A DNA stretch of 47,399 nucleotides from JBAWYM01 sp037143575 (GTDB taxonomy: Bacteria > Patescibacteriota > Gracilibacteria > Peribacterales > Peribacteraceae): NCBI GenBank assembly GCA_037143575.1, contig JBAWYM010000005.1:1-47399 (forward strand), written 5' to 3'. Below are positions 15,603 through 24,400 of the stretch, in pieces. The translations under genes were made by a program, and so were the position numbers. The notes under the pieces are model-generated. The model was not told the origin of the DNA, made no database searches, and saw only the letters and a program-made list of their open reading frames with translations. Positions within the stretch are counted from its first letter, which is position 1; each line of letters starts with the position of its first letter.

Positions 15603-17540
15603 ATGAACATCAGCACAAAACTCCGCCTGAGCTCGGTTGCCACCACGCTGTTCGTGCTCCTGTTCATCTGTGTGACGTTGAGCCATATATACGACTTGAA
15701 TATTCTGAATCAGAAACAGCAGTTGTCGGAGGGAATCATCAGCAATTCATTCCAATTGATCGCCCTTCGGGATGAATACATCTGGCATCCATCCGTAGAA
15801 TTGAAGGCTCAGTGGATGAATCAGTACACAATGATGATGAAGCTATTTATCGAAGCGAAACCCCTCTTTGCCATTGCTGAAGAACACACTCTCTTTGAGA
15901 AGTCCCTTGAGGCCTCTGTGGCTACCGGGGATCTCTATCATCAACTCGTGCAATCCATAGAGCAGAGAAAGGGTATGGCGGTGACGGAAGAACTCAAGAC
16001 CCAGCTCTCGCTGATTGCCCGAAACCGTGTGTCAAATATGCTGCGTTTATCGGATCTCATCCGTACCGAAGAACGTGCCATTGAGCGAACATTTCTCTCC
16101 ATCATGGTGTTGCTCGGCGCCATCATCGTGCTCCTATCGCTGTTGTCGTATCTGATCTCCCGTTCCATGAGTCGAGCGCTTCTCAGGATGACCCGGGAAA
16201 CGCAAATTTTCGGCGCGGGGAATCTCCAACACCGCATTCCCATCGTACGACAGGACGAAATCGGAAACCTAGAACAGCAATTCAATGCCATGGCTCAGAC
16301 ACTGGAGGACTTCACTGCAGGTTTGGCACGAAAGATCGCGGAAAAGACGAAAGAATTGGATCAGAAGGTGCACGAGGTGGGAGATAAAAATTCCCTGCTC
16401 GAAGAGTCGAAGAGAGCGATGCAGAATCTCCTAGAAGATCTTCAGAATACAGCGAAGCGCCTCGAACAGGAATCCATCAATGCACGGAAATTCGAGCAGG
16501 CGGTGCAGGCGTCCGGCGATGCCATCGCGATCGCACTCTCCGATTTGACCTATATCTACGTCAACCCTGCCTGGTGTCATTCGACAGGGTATTCGCCGAA
16601 GGAAGTGCTCGGTCAAAATCCGCATCTCGTTCTGAGCAACAAGATGAATGCGAAGCTCATGGAACAGTTCTTCGCCCGGCGAGAAGAAGAAGCGGTATTT
16701 CATTCGGATGAGTTTATCTTTCGGCGCAAGGACGGCACGGAGTACGAAGCGGAAGAGATGGAATACTGCATCCGGGAACAAGGGAAAACCTTGTTCAAAG
16801 TCTTTATCCATCGGAACATCTCGGAACGCAAACGTGCGGACCGTGCGAAGACGGAATACATCTCCCTTGCTTCGCATCAGCTGCGTACGCCGCTCACAGA
16901 GATCCGCTGGGCACTCTCGAACTTGAAGCAGGGAAGTCTCCCGCAAGAGCAGAGGATGATCGTAGAAGCAGCCCATCAGGCGGCAGGTCACATGGCGGAA
17001 ACCATCAAGGCCATGTTGACGATCTCCCATATGGAAACCGGCGAACTGAAACCGGAACCGACGGATGCTGTGCTCCAGTCAGTCTTCAATGATATTCTGC
17101 ACTTGTACGATACGATGCGACAGGAAAAGGCCCTCAAGCTTACGGTGGACTGTCCGGAGAGCATCCGGATGCATGCGGACGCTCAGCTGCTCAAAGAGAT
17201 CCTGAGTAACCTCGTCACCAATGCGTACAAGTACACTCCCGCCGGAGGCAGCGTGCGCATTGCGGTGCGGAAAGATGCAGAGCATGTCACCATAGAGATT
17301 GCCGATACCGGCTGCGGAATCCCACAGAGCGATCAGAGGAGAGTATCCGAAAAGTTCTTCCGGGCTTCCAATGTTCTTCATCAAGAACAGGAAGGCAGCG
17401 GCATCGGATTGCATATGACCTATGCCCTCACAAAACTTTTGGGGGGAACGATTTCTTTTGTTTCACAGGAAGGAAAGGGCACAACATTTTCCCTCTCGTT
17501 CCCCGCTTCTCCAGCCGATAGACACAAAGTCGGAAACTGA
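15603..17540 (+). CDS. Membrane sensor histidine kinase with HAMP and PAS domains
   Basis: A 645-residue kinase. Membrane helices lie at about 9-29 and 160-185, enclosing an extracytoplasmic helical sensor of 130 residues. HAMP follows (185-238), then a coiled coil (240-295), a PAS domain (296-410, ending FIHRNISERKRAD), HisKA with phospho-accepting His425 in SLASHQLRTPL, and HATPase (520-640) with the N box NAYKYTP and G boxes DTGCGIP and GSGIGLHM. All catalytic elements are intact. It begins a signalling cluster with a lone receiver 200 bp downstream, which is its likely partner. The stimulus is unknown. No Shine-Dalgarno is visible. Confidence 0.92.
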   Translation: MNISTKLRLSSVATTLFVLLFICVTLSHIYDLNILNQKQQLSEGIISNSFQLIALRDEYIWHPSVELKAQWMNQYTMMMKLFIEAKPLFAIAEEHTLFEKSLEASVATGDLYHQLVQSIEQRKGMAVTEELKTQLSLIARNRVSNMLRLSDLIRTEERAIERTFLSIMVLLGAIIVLLSLLSYLISRSMSRALLRMTRETQIFGAGNLQHRIPIVRQDEIGNLEQQFNAMAQTLEDFTAGLARKIAEKTKELDQKVHEVGDKNSLLEESKRAMQNLLEDLQNTAKRLEQESINARKFEQAVQASGDAIAIALSDLTYIYVNPAWCHSTGYSPKEVLGQNPHLVLSNKMNAKLMEQFFARREEEAVFHSDEFIFRRKDGTEYEAEEMEYCIREQGKTLFKVFIHRNISERKRADRAKTEYISLASHQLRTPLTEIRWALSNLKQGSLPQEQRMIVEAAHQAAGHMAETIKAMLTISHMETGELKPEPTDAVLQSVFNDILHLYDTMRQEKALKLTVDCPESIRMHADAQLLKEILSNLVTNAYKYTPAGGSVRIAVRKDAEHVTIEIADTGCGIPQSDQRRVSEKFFRASNVLHQEQEGSGIGLHMTYALTKLLGGTISFVSQEGKGTTFSLSFPASPADRHKVGN

Positions 17541-17740
17541 TTTTTCATTGACTTTGAGCACCCTTTTGTCGGAATTCTATTTCCGTTGGAACAGGAATAA
17601 AGTACCATTTCTGATCGTCTTCTTCTCCCGCGCACTTTCACTGCCTCTCTCCGTTGTCACTGCGAATAGAGAAGTCACTTTGTTCGCTGCGTGGAGGGAT
17701 AGTCTATCATCCATCCTCATTTTCTTTTCTCCCGTTCTGT

Positions 17741-18112
17741 ATGAGTAGATCACAGAAACATATCCTCGTCGCCGAAGATGACACTTTCCTGATGAAGTTG
17801 ATGCAGATGGCCATCGAATCGCACGGCATTCGAGTGAGTAGTGCGCGCAATGGACGAGAGGCAATTGCTATCATCGAGAAGGATCCGCCGGATTTGCTTC
17901 TTCTGGACCTGCTCATGCCGGGAATCGATGGCTTCGGTGTTTTGCAGCATTGTAAAGAGAGGTACATGCACTTTCCCGTCATCATCTGCTCCAATCTCAG
18001 CGATACAATGAACCGAGACAAATGCACAGAGTTCGGCGTCAATGCCTATCTCGTCAAAAGCGATATGGACGAATCTCAGCTCTGGCCTGTCATCGAGAAA
18101 TACTTGCAGTAG
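17741..18112 (+). CDS. Single-domain response regulator (receiver only)
   Basis: A 123-residue receiver. Acidic pocket AEDD (near residue 12), phospho-accepting Asp in LLLLDLLMPG (near residue 58), the Ser of ICSNLS in the Thr/Ser position, and Lys in YLVKSD near residue 107. There is no output domain, so it must act through protein contacts, like CheY or Spo0F. The ATG at 17741 starts just before the first beta strand; the longer frame adds an unrelated leader. It lies between the kinase and a PAS-coil protein and ends 18 nt before the latter, suggesting a shared transcript. Confidence 0.9.
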   Translation: MSRSQKHILVAEDDTFLMKLMQMAIESHGIRVSSARNGREAIAIIEKDPPDLLLLDLLMPGIDGFGVLQHCKERYMHFPVIICSNLSDTMNRDKCTEFGVNAYLVKSDMDESQLWPVIEKYLQ

Positions 18113-18130
18113 ACTCTTCCCCCACCCTCT

Positions 18131-18730
18131 ATGAATAACAGCACATCAGTATCACAAGGCGATAAGGATCTGGCTTTGCATTACATGAAAACACTCGTAG
18201 ATGTTTCTAGAGAGTCATTCCTCATTCTCGACTCTCATTTCATGGTTATTGCGGCGAACTCTGTTTTTTACGCCAACTTTCGTGTTGAGCCTGTAAAAAC
18301 AGAGAATGCATCACTTTTCCAATTGGGAAATGGTCAGTGGAATATTCCTGCATTGAAAAAACTGTTGGAGGAAATTCTGCCTCAGAAAAAAACAGTGAGA
18401 GATTACGAGGTGACACATAGTTTTGATGTTATCGGGCAAAAAACAATGCTGCTCAATGCAAGGCAGATTGATACGAGCCAATTGATTATTCTCGCTATTG
18501 AAGACATCACTCCTCGAAAAGAACTTGAGAATCAGCTGGCGAAGATCTCCGGAGATCTTGCGATCAAGGTAGATGAACGGACGAAAGAGCTTACGGAAAA
18601 AATACGGGAATTGGAAGCCATGAATAAAACCATGGTCGGGAGGGAACTGAAAATGATCGAGCTTAAAAATGAAATCGCAGAGCTGAAGAGCCGCTTCAAG
18701 AACGGTAACCACCAAAAATTATCCTACTAG
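18131..18730 (+). CDS. PAS domain protein with C-terminal coiled coil
   Basis: A 199-residue soluble protein. Residues about 20-135 form a PAS domain (ESFLILDSHFMVIAANSVFY, later LGNGQWNIPALKKLLEEI and a closing AIEDITPRKELE). A coiled coil of about 60 residues follows (KVDERTKELTEKIRELEAMN). There is no kinase, cyclase or DNA-binding domain. The PAS type (QWNIP near the middle) is usual in sensor kinases and CheR-linked proteins. It is probably an adaptor or partner subunit for the neighbouring receiver or kinase. It ends 13 nt before the convergent DHp-like gene. Confidence 0.75.
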   Translation: MNNSTSVSQGDKDLALHYMKTLVDVSRESFLILDSHFMVIAANSVFYANFRVEPVKTENASLFQLGNGQWNIPALKKLLEEILPQKKTVRDYEVTHSFDVIGQKTMLLNARQIDTSQLIILAIEDITPRKELENQLAKISGDLAIKVDERTKELTEKIRELEAMNKTMVGRELKMIELKNEIAELKSRFKNGNHQKLSY

Positions 18731-18743
18731 GCACAATCGCGGC

Positions 18744-19082
18744 TTACTTTGGCAAGTCTGCAGAAGTTTTGAGCATGATGTTCAATTCTACACTCGTCGG
18801 TTCCAAACCTTCATTCCGCAAAATGCGTTGCAGATTATTGATCGCTTTCTCGCATGACTGATTTGCTTCGTGCAGATATTCGATTTGCGAAAGATTCAGT
18901 TTTCCGAAGTCCTGTGCGAGGATCATTTCGGAATACCAGCGGATGTGTGTCAGATTTTCCTTGAGCTTCTTTCCGACGATTGCCGCATCTGCGTGAGATT
19001 GATCCGAGGCGCGAAGCTTCTTCAGCAGGATGACTGCGATCAGTACCGTGGAGATGCCGATGAGGACGATGATCGTGGACAA
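18744..19082 (-). CDS. Membrane-anchored DHp-like protein without kinase domain
   Basis: A 112-residue protein: one N-terminal membrane helix (residues 3-22), a short linker, then a two-helix region (LTHIRWYSEMILAQDFGKLN, then SQIEYLHEANQSCEKAINNL) that closely resembles the HisKA dimerisation domain of CPR sensor kinases. The phospho-accepting position (H in H-x-L-R-T-P-L) reads KKLKENL, so the His is missing, and there is no ATPase domain. It may dimerise with or titrate the nearby kinase. The start is a TTG at 19082; an ATG at 19101 is in another frame (MNYLFFL), and one base in the TTTTTCC run would join the two, so a frameshift or sequence error is possible. Confidence 0.55.
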   Translation of the reverse strand: MSTIIVLIGISTVLIAVILLKKLRASDQSHADAAIVGKKLKENLTHIRWYSEMILAQDFGKLNLSQIEYLHEANQSCEKAINNLQRILRNEGLEPTSVELNIMLKTSADLPK

Positions 19083-19104
19083 GGAAAAATAGATAGTTCA
19101 TTAC

Positions 19105-19113
19105 ATTATAGCA
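19105..19113 (-). promoter_or_regulatory. Extended -10 promoter of the DHp-like gene
   Basis: The minus strand reads TGC-TATAAT (perfect -10 at 19105-19110 with TGn). An ATG follows 3 nt later (19101) and the in-frame TTG 22 nt later (19082). Confidence 0.45.
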
Positions 19114-19165
19114 TACTTATCGCTTAATTACTATTAACGATCCAATAGGAGGTTGGAAAGGTTTG

Positions 19166-19215
19166 GAAGACCCCACTTCGCCCCACTTCACTTCGTTTCG
19201 CGGGGCAGGGGTTAG
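19166..19215. repeat. CCCCACTTCGC repeat unit
   Basis: Contains GACCCCACTTCGCCCCACTTCACTTCGTTTCGCGGGGC, related to the cluster at 14815-14947 and to the piece inside ileS. It is intergenic, between the DHp-like gene and the SLH gene. Confidence 0.55.
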
Positions 19216-19288
19216 AGACGTCAAATATGGAAGATTGAAAAAACCGATTAGGCATCTTGATCTTCTTTCCATCGTCTCAATCCTCTTA

Positions 19289-20449
19289 TCACGGTTCCAC
19301 CTTCAACCTCCCCAGCAGTTCCAGCAACGCATTTCCCGGATCGTTCAGCGTCGATCCGCAGTGGAGTCCTAGGCGGAGCATGCGGTCGTGGGTGATGAGC
19401 AGCGCAGACCGTACCGTACAAATTGGGGTGTCTTCATCGAAGAGGATCGTGCGAATACCATTCTGTGTCTTATCTTTGAGTATGGAGATACCTAGGGAAG
19501 TATCGAGATCATCGAGTGTGTCGGGAATTTCCGATGCCCGGAATGCACTGATGGAGAAATCTCGCTCGATGCATGCGTTGAAGCCCGGGCAGATGCGCTT
19601 GGGACCTACGTACATCGTCCAATCACTCGTGTAGCGCGGAAGACGATTGCGCTCGTAGCTGCCTCGGGAGAGGAAGTGAGGTGATGTCCAGCTGTCGGGA
19701 TAGGAGAAGGTGAGGTGGAGGTCTTTGCGTTCATCGGTGATCCACTGGACCGGATTGAATACCTCTTCTTCCGGGAGTGATACCTTCACGGAAGGTGCCG
19801 CATCTTCGCCGATAAGTCGGACCAGTAGTTCTGCGGTTTCGCCGCGCGTGATGCGATCGTTGGGGCCGACGATACTCGACGGGATGGCCTTCGCGATAGC
19901 CAGGAAGTGGATGTACTGCTGATACCACTCTTTGCCGAGGACGGAGAGATCGGGGAGATTTTGATCCGTGAGTCCGAAAGCGACGGAGAGGATCTTGGCG
20001 GCTTCGGAGAAGCGGATGGAGGCATCAGGGCGGAAGGTGCCGTCGGCATAACCGCTGATGATATTCTTGGACCACGCCACACAGAGCGACGGTTCGTACC
20101 AGGAATCCTGCGGGACATCGACGAAGGGAAGTCCTCCGCCATCCAGCTTCAAGAGTCGCTCGTCACTCAGGCATCCATCGATCGTGGTCTGCGGCGCGAT
20201 AGTACGGACGACCATGGAGATGAATTCCGCGCGGGTGATGGACTGGTCCGGCCAGAAGACCGGATACCCGCCGGGGCTGGCAAAGCCATGGATGATTTCC
20301 ATTGTGCGCAGAGTCTCTATGGCCGGGGCGTAGGGATGGGTATCGGGGACATCGTCGAAGGCGCTTGCGGCGGCAGCAAAAGGGATCGCGATTGCGCCGA
20401 GGAGCACGAGGAGGGCTAAGAGCCAACGGGAGATTCTGCTGTGGAGCAT
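19289..20449 (-). CDS. S-layer homology (SLH) domain protein 1
   Basis: A 386-residue exported protein. Signal peptide at residues 1-28 (MLHSRISRWLLALLVLLGAI, then AAAASA). Three SLH repeats follow: about 30-90 (FDDVPDTHPYAPAIETL), 108-165 (FVDVPQDSWYEP, then ISGYADGTFRPD) and 170-218 (GPNDRITRGETAELLVRLIG). The C-terminal 160 residues are an unrecognised beta-rich domain with several Cys. SLH repeats anchor proteins to wall polymers, so this is probably a surface protein. The ATG at 20449 is chosen because it opens the signal peptide; the upstream frame runs through an intergenic palindromic repeat. Confidence 0.87.
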   Translation of the reverse strand: MLHSRISRWLLALLVLLGAIAIPFAAAASAFDDVPDTHPYAPAIETLRTMEIIHGFASPGGYPVFWPDQSITRAEFISMVVRTIAPQTTIDGCLSDERLLKLDGGGLPFVDVPQDSWYEPSLCVAWSKNIISGYADGTFRPDASIRFSEAAKILSVAFGLTDQNLPDLSVLGKEWYQQYIHFLAIAKAIPSSIVGPNDRITRGETAELLVRLIGEDAAPSVKVSLPEEEVFNPVQWITDERKDLHLTFSYPDSWTSPHFLSRGSYERNRLPRYTSDWTMYVGPKRICPGFNACIERDFSISAFRASEIPDTLDDLDTSLGISILKDKTQNGIRTILFDEDTPICTVRSALLITHDRMLRLGLHCGSTLNDPGNALLELLGRLKVEP

Positions 20450-20478
20450 GTCCGTTGGTGGATAGTGTATCACGGTTA

Positions 20479-20554
20479 GATTTGCAATTTTTTGATTTGC
20501 GAATTGCGATTTGAGGGATAAATAGCAAATCGCAAATTCTGAAATCGCAAATTC
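20479..20554. repeat. ATTTGCGAATTGCGATT palindromic repeat, copy 1
   Basis: A run of alternating GATTTGCGAATTGCGATTTG and AAATCGCAAATTC units forms a long dyad. It sits in the divergent gap between SLH protein 1 and the small gene at 20607. Two more copies lie at 36500-36578 and 43303-43375. Confidence 0.8.
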
Positions 20555-20606
20555 GTCACCCTCGTGTATTTCCGTTACAATCCCCTCCGTCTTTCCAAAC
20601 CTCCCC

Positions 20607-20807
20607 ATGGCCATGAACCACGACGAAGTGCAGAAAAAGGTCGAAGCATTCCTCGCGAGCCTCGGTGTCCCCGGCTTCATCGTCTTCGGTTGGAAGAAGA
20701 GCGAGCAGGAGTTCGGCTTCGTTTCCTCCGCGCACGAGATGCCGCCGGCGGCAGCGATTAAGGGGCTCACGTGGGCGCTGAATGATTTCGTGCAGAAGAC
20801 TTTGTAA
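20607..20807 (+). CDS. Small hypothetical protein, 66 residues
   Basis: A 66-residue protein beginning MAMNHDEVQKKVEAFLASLG (a second ATG lies at 20613). It reads as helix, two short strands (FIVFGWKKSEQEFGFVSSAH) and helix, a compact alpha/beta pattern with no signal peptide. I do not recognise the family. Coding character is good and codon usage is like the neighbours. It ends before a hairpin at 20820-20881. Confidence 0.6.
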   Translation: MAMNHDEVQKKVEAFLASLGVPGFIVFGWKKSEQEFGFVSSAHEMPPAAAIKGLTWALNDFVQKTL

Positions 20808-20819
20808 GGGGAAAGGGAT

Positions 20820-20881
20820 AAGTATGAAGGGGTATGGGAGGGGAAAGGGGATCGATTAAATGACCCTACCCCATAATACTT
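20820..20881. repeat. Imperfect inverted repeat between convergent genes
   Basis: Arms AAGTATGAAGGGGTATGGG (20820-20838) and CCCTACCCCATAATACTT (20864-20881) pair with few mismatches. Its position between two convergent stop codons suggests a two-way terminator, though no clear T-run follows. Confidence 0.5.
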
Positions 20882-20893
20882 ACCCCGTACCCC

Positions 20894-21289
20894 TCACCGA
20901 AAGATCTCCTTCATCACCCAGTTCCCGAACCCCATCACCGCCGCGACCACGATCCATCCGAAGAGTCCGCTGACGATTTCCAGCTTCACGAGGGTCGGGT
21001 CCATGTTCTGCGTGATGAGGATGATCAGCTCGACGAAGGCACCGTTGACGATGATCACCGCGAGAATGGTGGCGAAGAGCCTGAGCGGCAGCGTGACGAG
21101 GGCGAGGAGGGGACGGACGAGGATATTCATCAGCGTGATGAGGACCCCGACGATCACGAGTGCACGCCAACCTCCCTTGAGGTCGAAGAATTGGCTCAGG
21201 TATGTTGCCATCGCCCAGACGAGGGCAATATTGAGGATCGTCTTGAGGGTGATTTTGAGGGGCAGGGAGCCCGAGGAGGAGTCTGACAT
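20894..21289 (-). CDS. Phage holin family membrane protein (four helices)
   Basis: A 131-residue membrane protein starting MSDSSSGSLPLKITLK. Four hydrophobic segments are visible (TILNIALVWAMATYL, ALVIVGVLITLMNILV, LFATILAVIIVNGAFVELII and GWIVVAAVMGFGNWV), with the conserved NILVRPLL and LPLRL motifs of the holin-like superfamily to which YvlD belongs. Such proteins are widespread chromosomal membrane proteins of unclear role; phage lysis is unlikely without neighbours. The ATG at 21289 avoids the repeat that the longer frame (from 21322) reads into. Repeats lie on both sides. Confidence 0.85.
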   Translation of the reverse strand: MSDSSSGSLPLKITLKTILNIALVWAMATYLSQFFDLKGGWRALVIVGVLITLMNILVRPLLALVTLPLRLFATILAVIIVNGAFVELIILITQNMDPTLVKLEIVSGLFGWIVVAAVMGFGNWVMKEIFR

Positions 21290-21317
21290 GGTGGGGAGTG
21301 TAGCAGAGGGGAGGGCT

Positions 21318-21400
21318 GTCATGGTGAGCCGCGTCGAACCATGACTTGCAGACTAGGACAAATTTGTCGCAGTTCGACGCGGCTCACTGTGACAAATTTG
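21318..21400. repeat. Pair of palindromes, ATTTGTCGCAG family
   Basis: Two dyads share one core: GTCATGGT/ACCATGAC (21318-21345) with loop GAGCCGCGTCGA, and CAAATTTGTCGCAG/CTGTGACAAATTTG (21359-21400) with loop TTCGACGCGGCTCA. The loops are reverse complements of each other. Related to 657-727. Located between the holin-fold gene and ileS. Confidence 0.75.
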
Positions 21401-21411
21401 CTCCCTTCCTC

Positions 21412-24400
21412 CTAATTCCGTTTCGCAAACCTCACCCCCACCTTCACCCCTTCGATCTCCTCTTCATGCGCCTCCCCCTCATTCGCTTCGAGCACCGCAT
21501 TCGTCTCTTCGGCGATAGAGTTGCCATGGTCCTTCATGACGTCCTCCATTCCTTCGATGGAAAGGGCGATGCGGTCGGTGAAGGCGAGGCCGGCATCTTT
21601 GCGCAATCTCTGGACCAAGCGGATCAATTCGCGTGCGTCCGCTTCCCGTTTGAGCTCCTCCGTTATCGTCAGGTCCATTCCCACTACCACGCCTCCTTCC
21701 GAAAGCACATCCTGGCCTTCTTTCCCACGGAAGATCACTTGCACTTCGTCGGGAGCGAGCACTTCATCGAGAATCAGGACTGAGCCGTCTTCTTTCACCG
21801 TGAATTCCCCGGCCTTGCCGGCTTTGATGATTTCCTGCACGCGCTTGCCGAGCCGCGGTCCCGTCTTGCGTGCATCCACCATGGCGATGCGTTCGGCCAG
21901 TGCTTCCGGGTTATCGGTGAATTCCAAAACTTTCACATTGAGCTCACTCCGGAGTAATTGCCGGTCCTCCTCCGCAATCACGATATTTCCGAACGCCGGA
22001 GGAAGGGCAATTGTGGCTTTGCTGAGCGGCTGGCGCACTTTGATTTTCTTGCCTGAGCGGATGCGGTGTCCGAGCGAAACAATCACCCTGAGCAGACGGT
22101 TCTTCTCGAGGAGGTTCTTCTCTTCCAGAGTGAGATTCCGTGGTTCCGGCCAGTCCGTGAGGTGGATGGAGCCGTGGTCTTCGGCAACGAGATTGAGGTA
22201 GATCGCGTCGGTGATGAATGGGCAGAAGGGTGCGAGTACCTGACAGACGGTGAGGAGGACATCTTCCAGTGTTCCGAGGGCGGCGAGGCATTCCTCCTTC
22301 TGATCGGTTTCGCATTCGGCCGGTCGCAGATCTTCATCTTCCATCACGGCTTTTCCCGCGAATCTGCGGCGCGACAAGCGGACGTACCAGTTCGTCAGTG
22401 CATCGATGGTGTCGTGGATTTCTGCACACGTTGCCGAGAGATCGAAGCGCTCGAGTTCGCGCGTCATGCGGTTTACCAGATCCTGTGCTTCGGCGCGGAT
22501 GTAGCGGTCCAATGGATGTGCTGAATGGCGGCGCGTTCCGGTGGATTCGTACTTGGCGGCATTGGCGTACGTCACGAAGAAGCTGTACACGTTCCAGAGC
22601 GGCAGCAGCACGGAGCGCACGGTTTCCTCCACGAGCTTTTCAGAGAAGCGCAGATCTTCGCCACGCACCGCGGGGCTGGCCATGAGCGTGAAGCGCACGG
22701 CATCCGCACCGCGACGGTGGACCACTTCCAGAGGTTCCGGATAATTCTTCAGCCTCTTGCTCATCTTCTTGCCGTCCTCCGCGAGCACGATGCCGTTGAC
22801 GATGCAGTGGCGGAAGGCGGGTTTATCGAAGAGCGCGGTGGAGAGGATCATCAGTGTGTAGAACCAGCCGCGGGTCTGGTCGATGCCTTCGGCGATGAAA
22901 TCGGCGGGGAAGCCTGGAGGGAGCGCTGAGTTCATAGTTAATAGTTGTTGGTTATTAGTTTTCTTGGCCGGAGATTGTTGCTGGTTAAACGGAAAATGAT
23001 TCTGCGCGTACGGCATCGATCCGGATTCGAACCAGCAGTCGAGCACCTCGGGGATGCGGCGGACGAAGGGGTGGAGGGTGTACGTTGTGGACTCAGCATT
23101 CTTCAGGAGTTTTGCAGACTCGCGGTAAGACAAATTCTCGAGGATCGCGCGCATGGCGCAGGCAAGCCCTCCATGCATGACAATGAGGACGCGTTTGCCG
23201 GGGTATTCCTTCAATAATTTTTCACAGATTTCCTGTGCCCGCCTGAGGAATTGCGACAACGTTTCCCCACCGGGAGGTGTCCCCGCAAATAATGAGAGAG
23301 AATTACCTTTTGCAATAGAGCACAAATTACCAATTTCCTTCACAGGTCTCCCGCTCCACTTCCCCAGAGAGCGCCCTCGGAGTAAAAGCCATTCAATAGC
23401 TGCAATCCCTGTATTTTTGCTGATGATCGTTGCGGTTTCTGTTGTTCGTTTTGCATCTGAGGAAAGAATTACATCATAAGAATTATTCTTCAATGATTTC
23501 GCGATCATTTCGGCTTCCCTCTTTCCCTTCTCAGTGAGTGCCGGATCTCCTTCCGAACCTTGAAGCAGATCATCTCGATTCCCTTCTGACTCGCCATGCC
23601 GCACGAAGGTGATTTCGACATCACTCTCACTCGGACCGCCCGGCCACACGATGTCATCTACGATGTGCTTGTGGAGGTCGAGCTCCTTGTTCTCAGCATG
23701 GTCCCAGTAGAAGGTATACGGCTCGGCGTAGCCCGGATAGGGCTGGTGGCTGAGCTTCACAGGATCTTCTCGATTGAAGAAGTGTCGCAGATTCTGCACC
23801 GGATCGGCGTGGGTCACGACGACGATGTGCTCGCCGCGGTGGAGCGGGAGCTTCTCCTCCATAAAACTTTTGATGCGATTCTGTACATCCTGCCACGTCT
23901 CCATCCCCGGGAAGTGGTAGATGCTCTCGGGTGTGCCGGATTCCAGCTTGTGCGCGCGCTTGGCTTTCACAAACGTGAGATCCGAGAAGTCGATCGATTT
24001 TCCCTCGTACTCTCCGAACTGCACTTCCTGTAGCCGCTCATCCACGATCACTGTGGCACCCGTGCGATCGGCGATGGCTTGGGCAGTCTGCTGTGTGCGG
24101 GCGAGAGGGGAGCAGTAGATCACGGCAATCTCCTGACCGTCGAGCGTTTCCGCTGTGCGCGCCGCCTGTTCCTTTCCTGCAGCCGTGAGGTTCGTCCCTG
24201 GGACTTTGCCCTGGTACACCGGCGTGATATTTCCTTCGCTTTCGCCATGCCGGACAGCGGTGACTTTGGTGAAGCGGATGCGGCAGTGGGCCATAAGGTC
24301 AGAGCGGCTGCCGATCACTTCGAGGTCCATGGTATTACGTGCCTCTGACGCAGGCACCGCACCCACGGAGGGGTGCTGCTGGGAGGTAGGATTTTTATCC

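Noticed and set aside
20479..20554. CRISPR array (repeated ATTTGCGAATT units)
   Set aside because: Units are adjacent inverted copies without regular spacers, and no cas genes are present.
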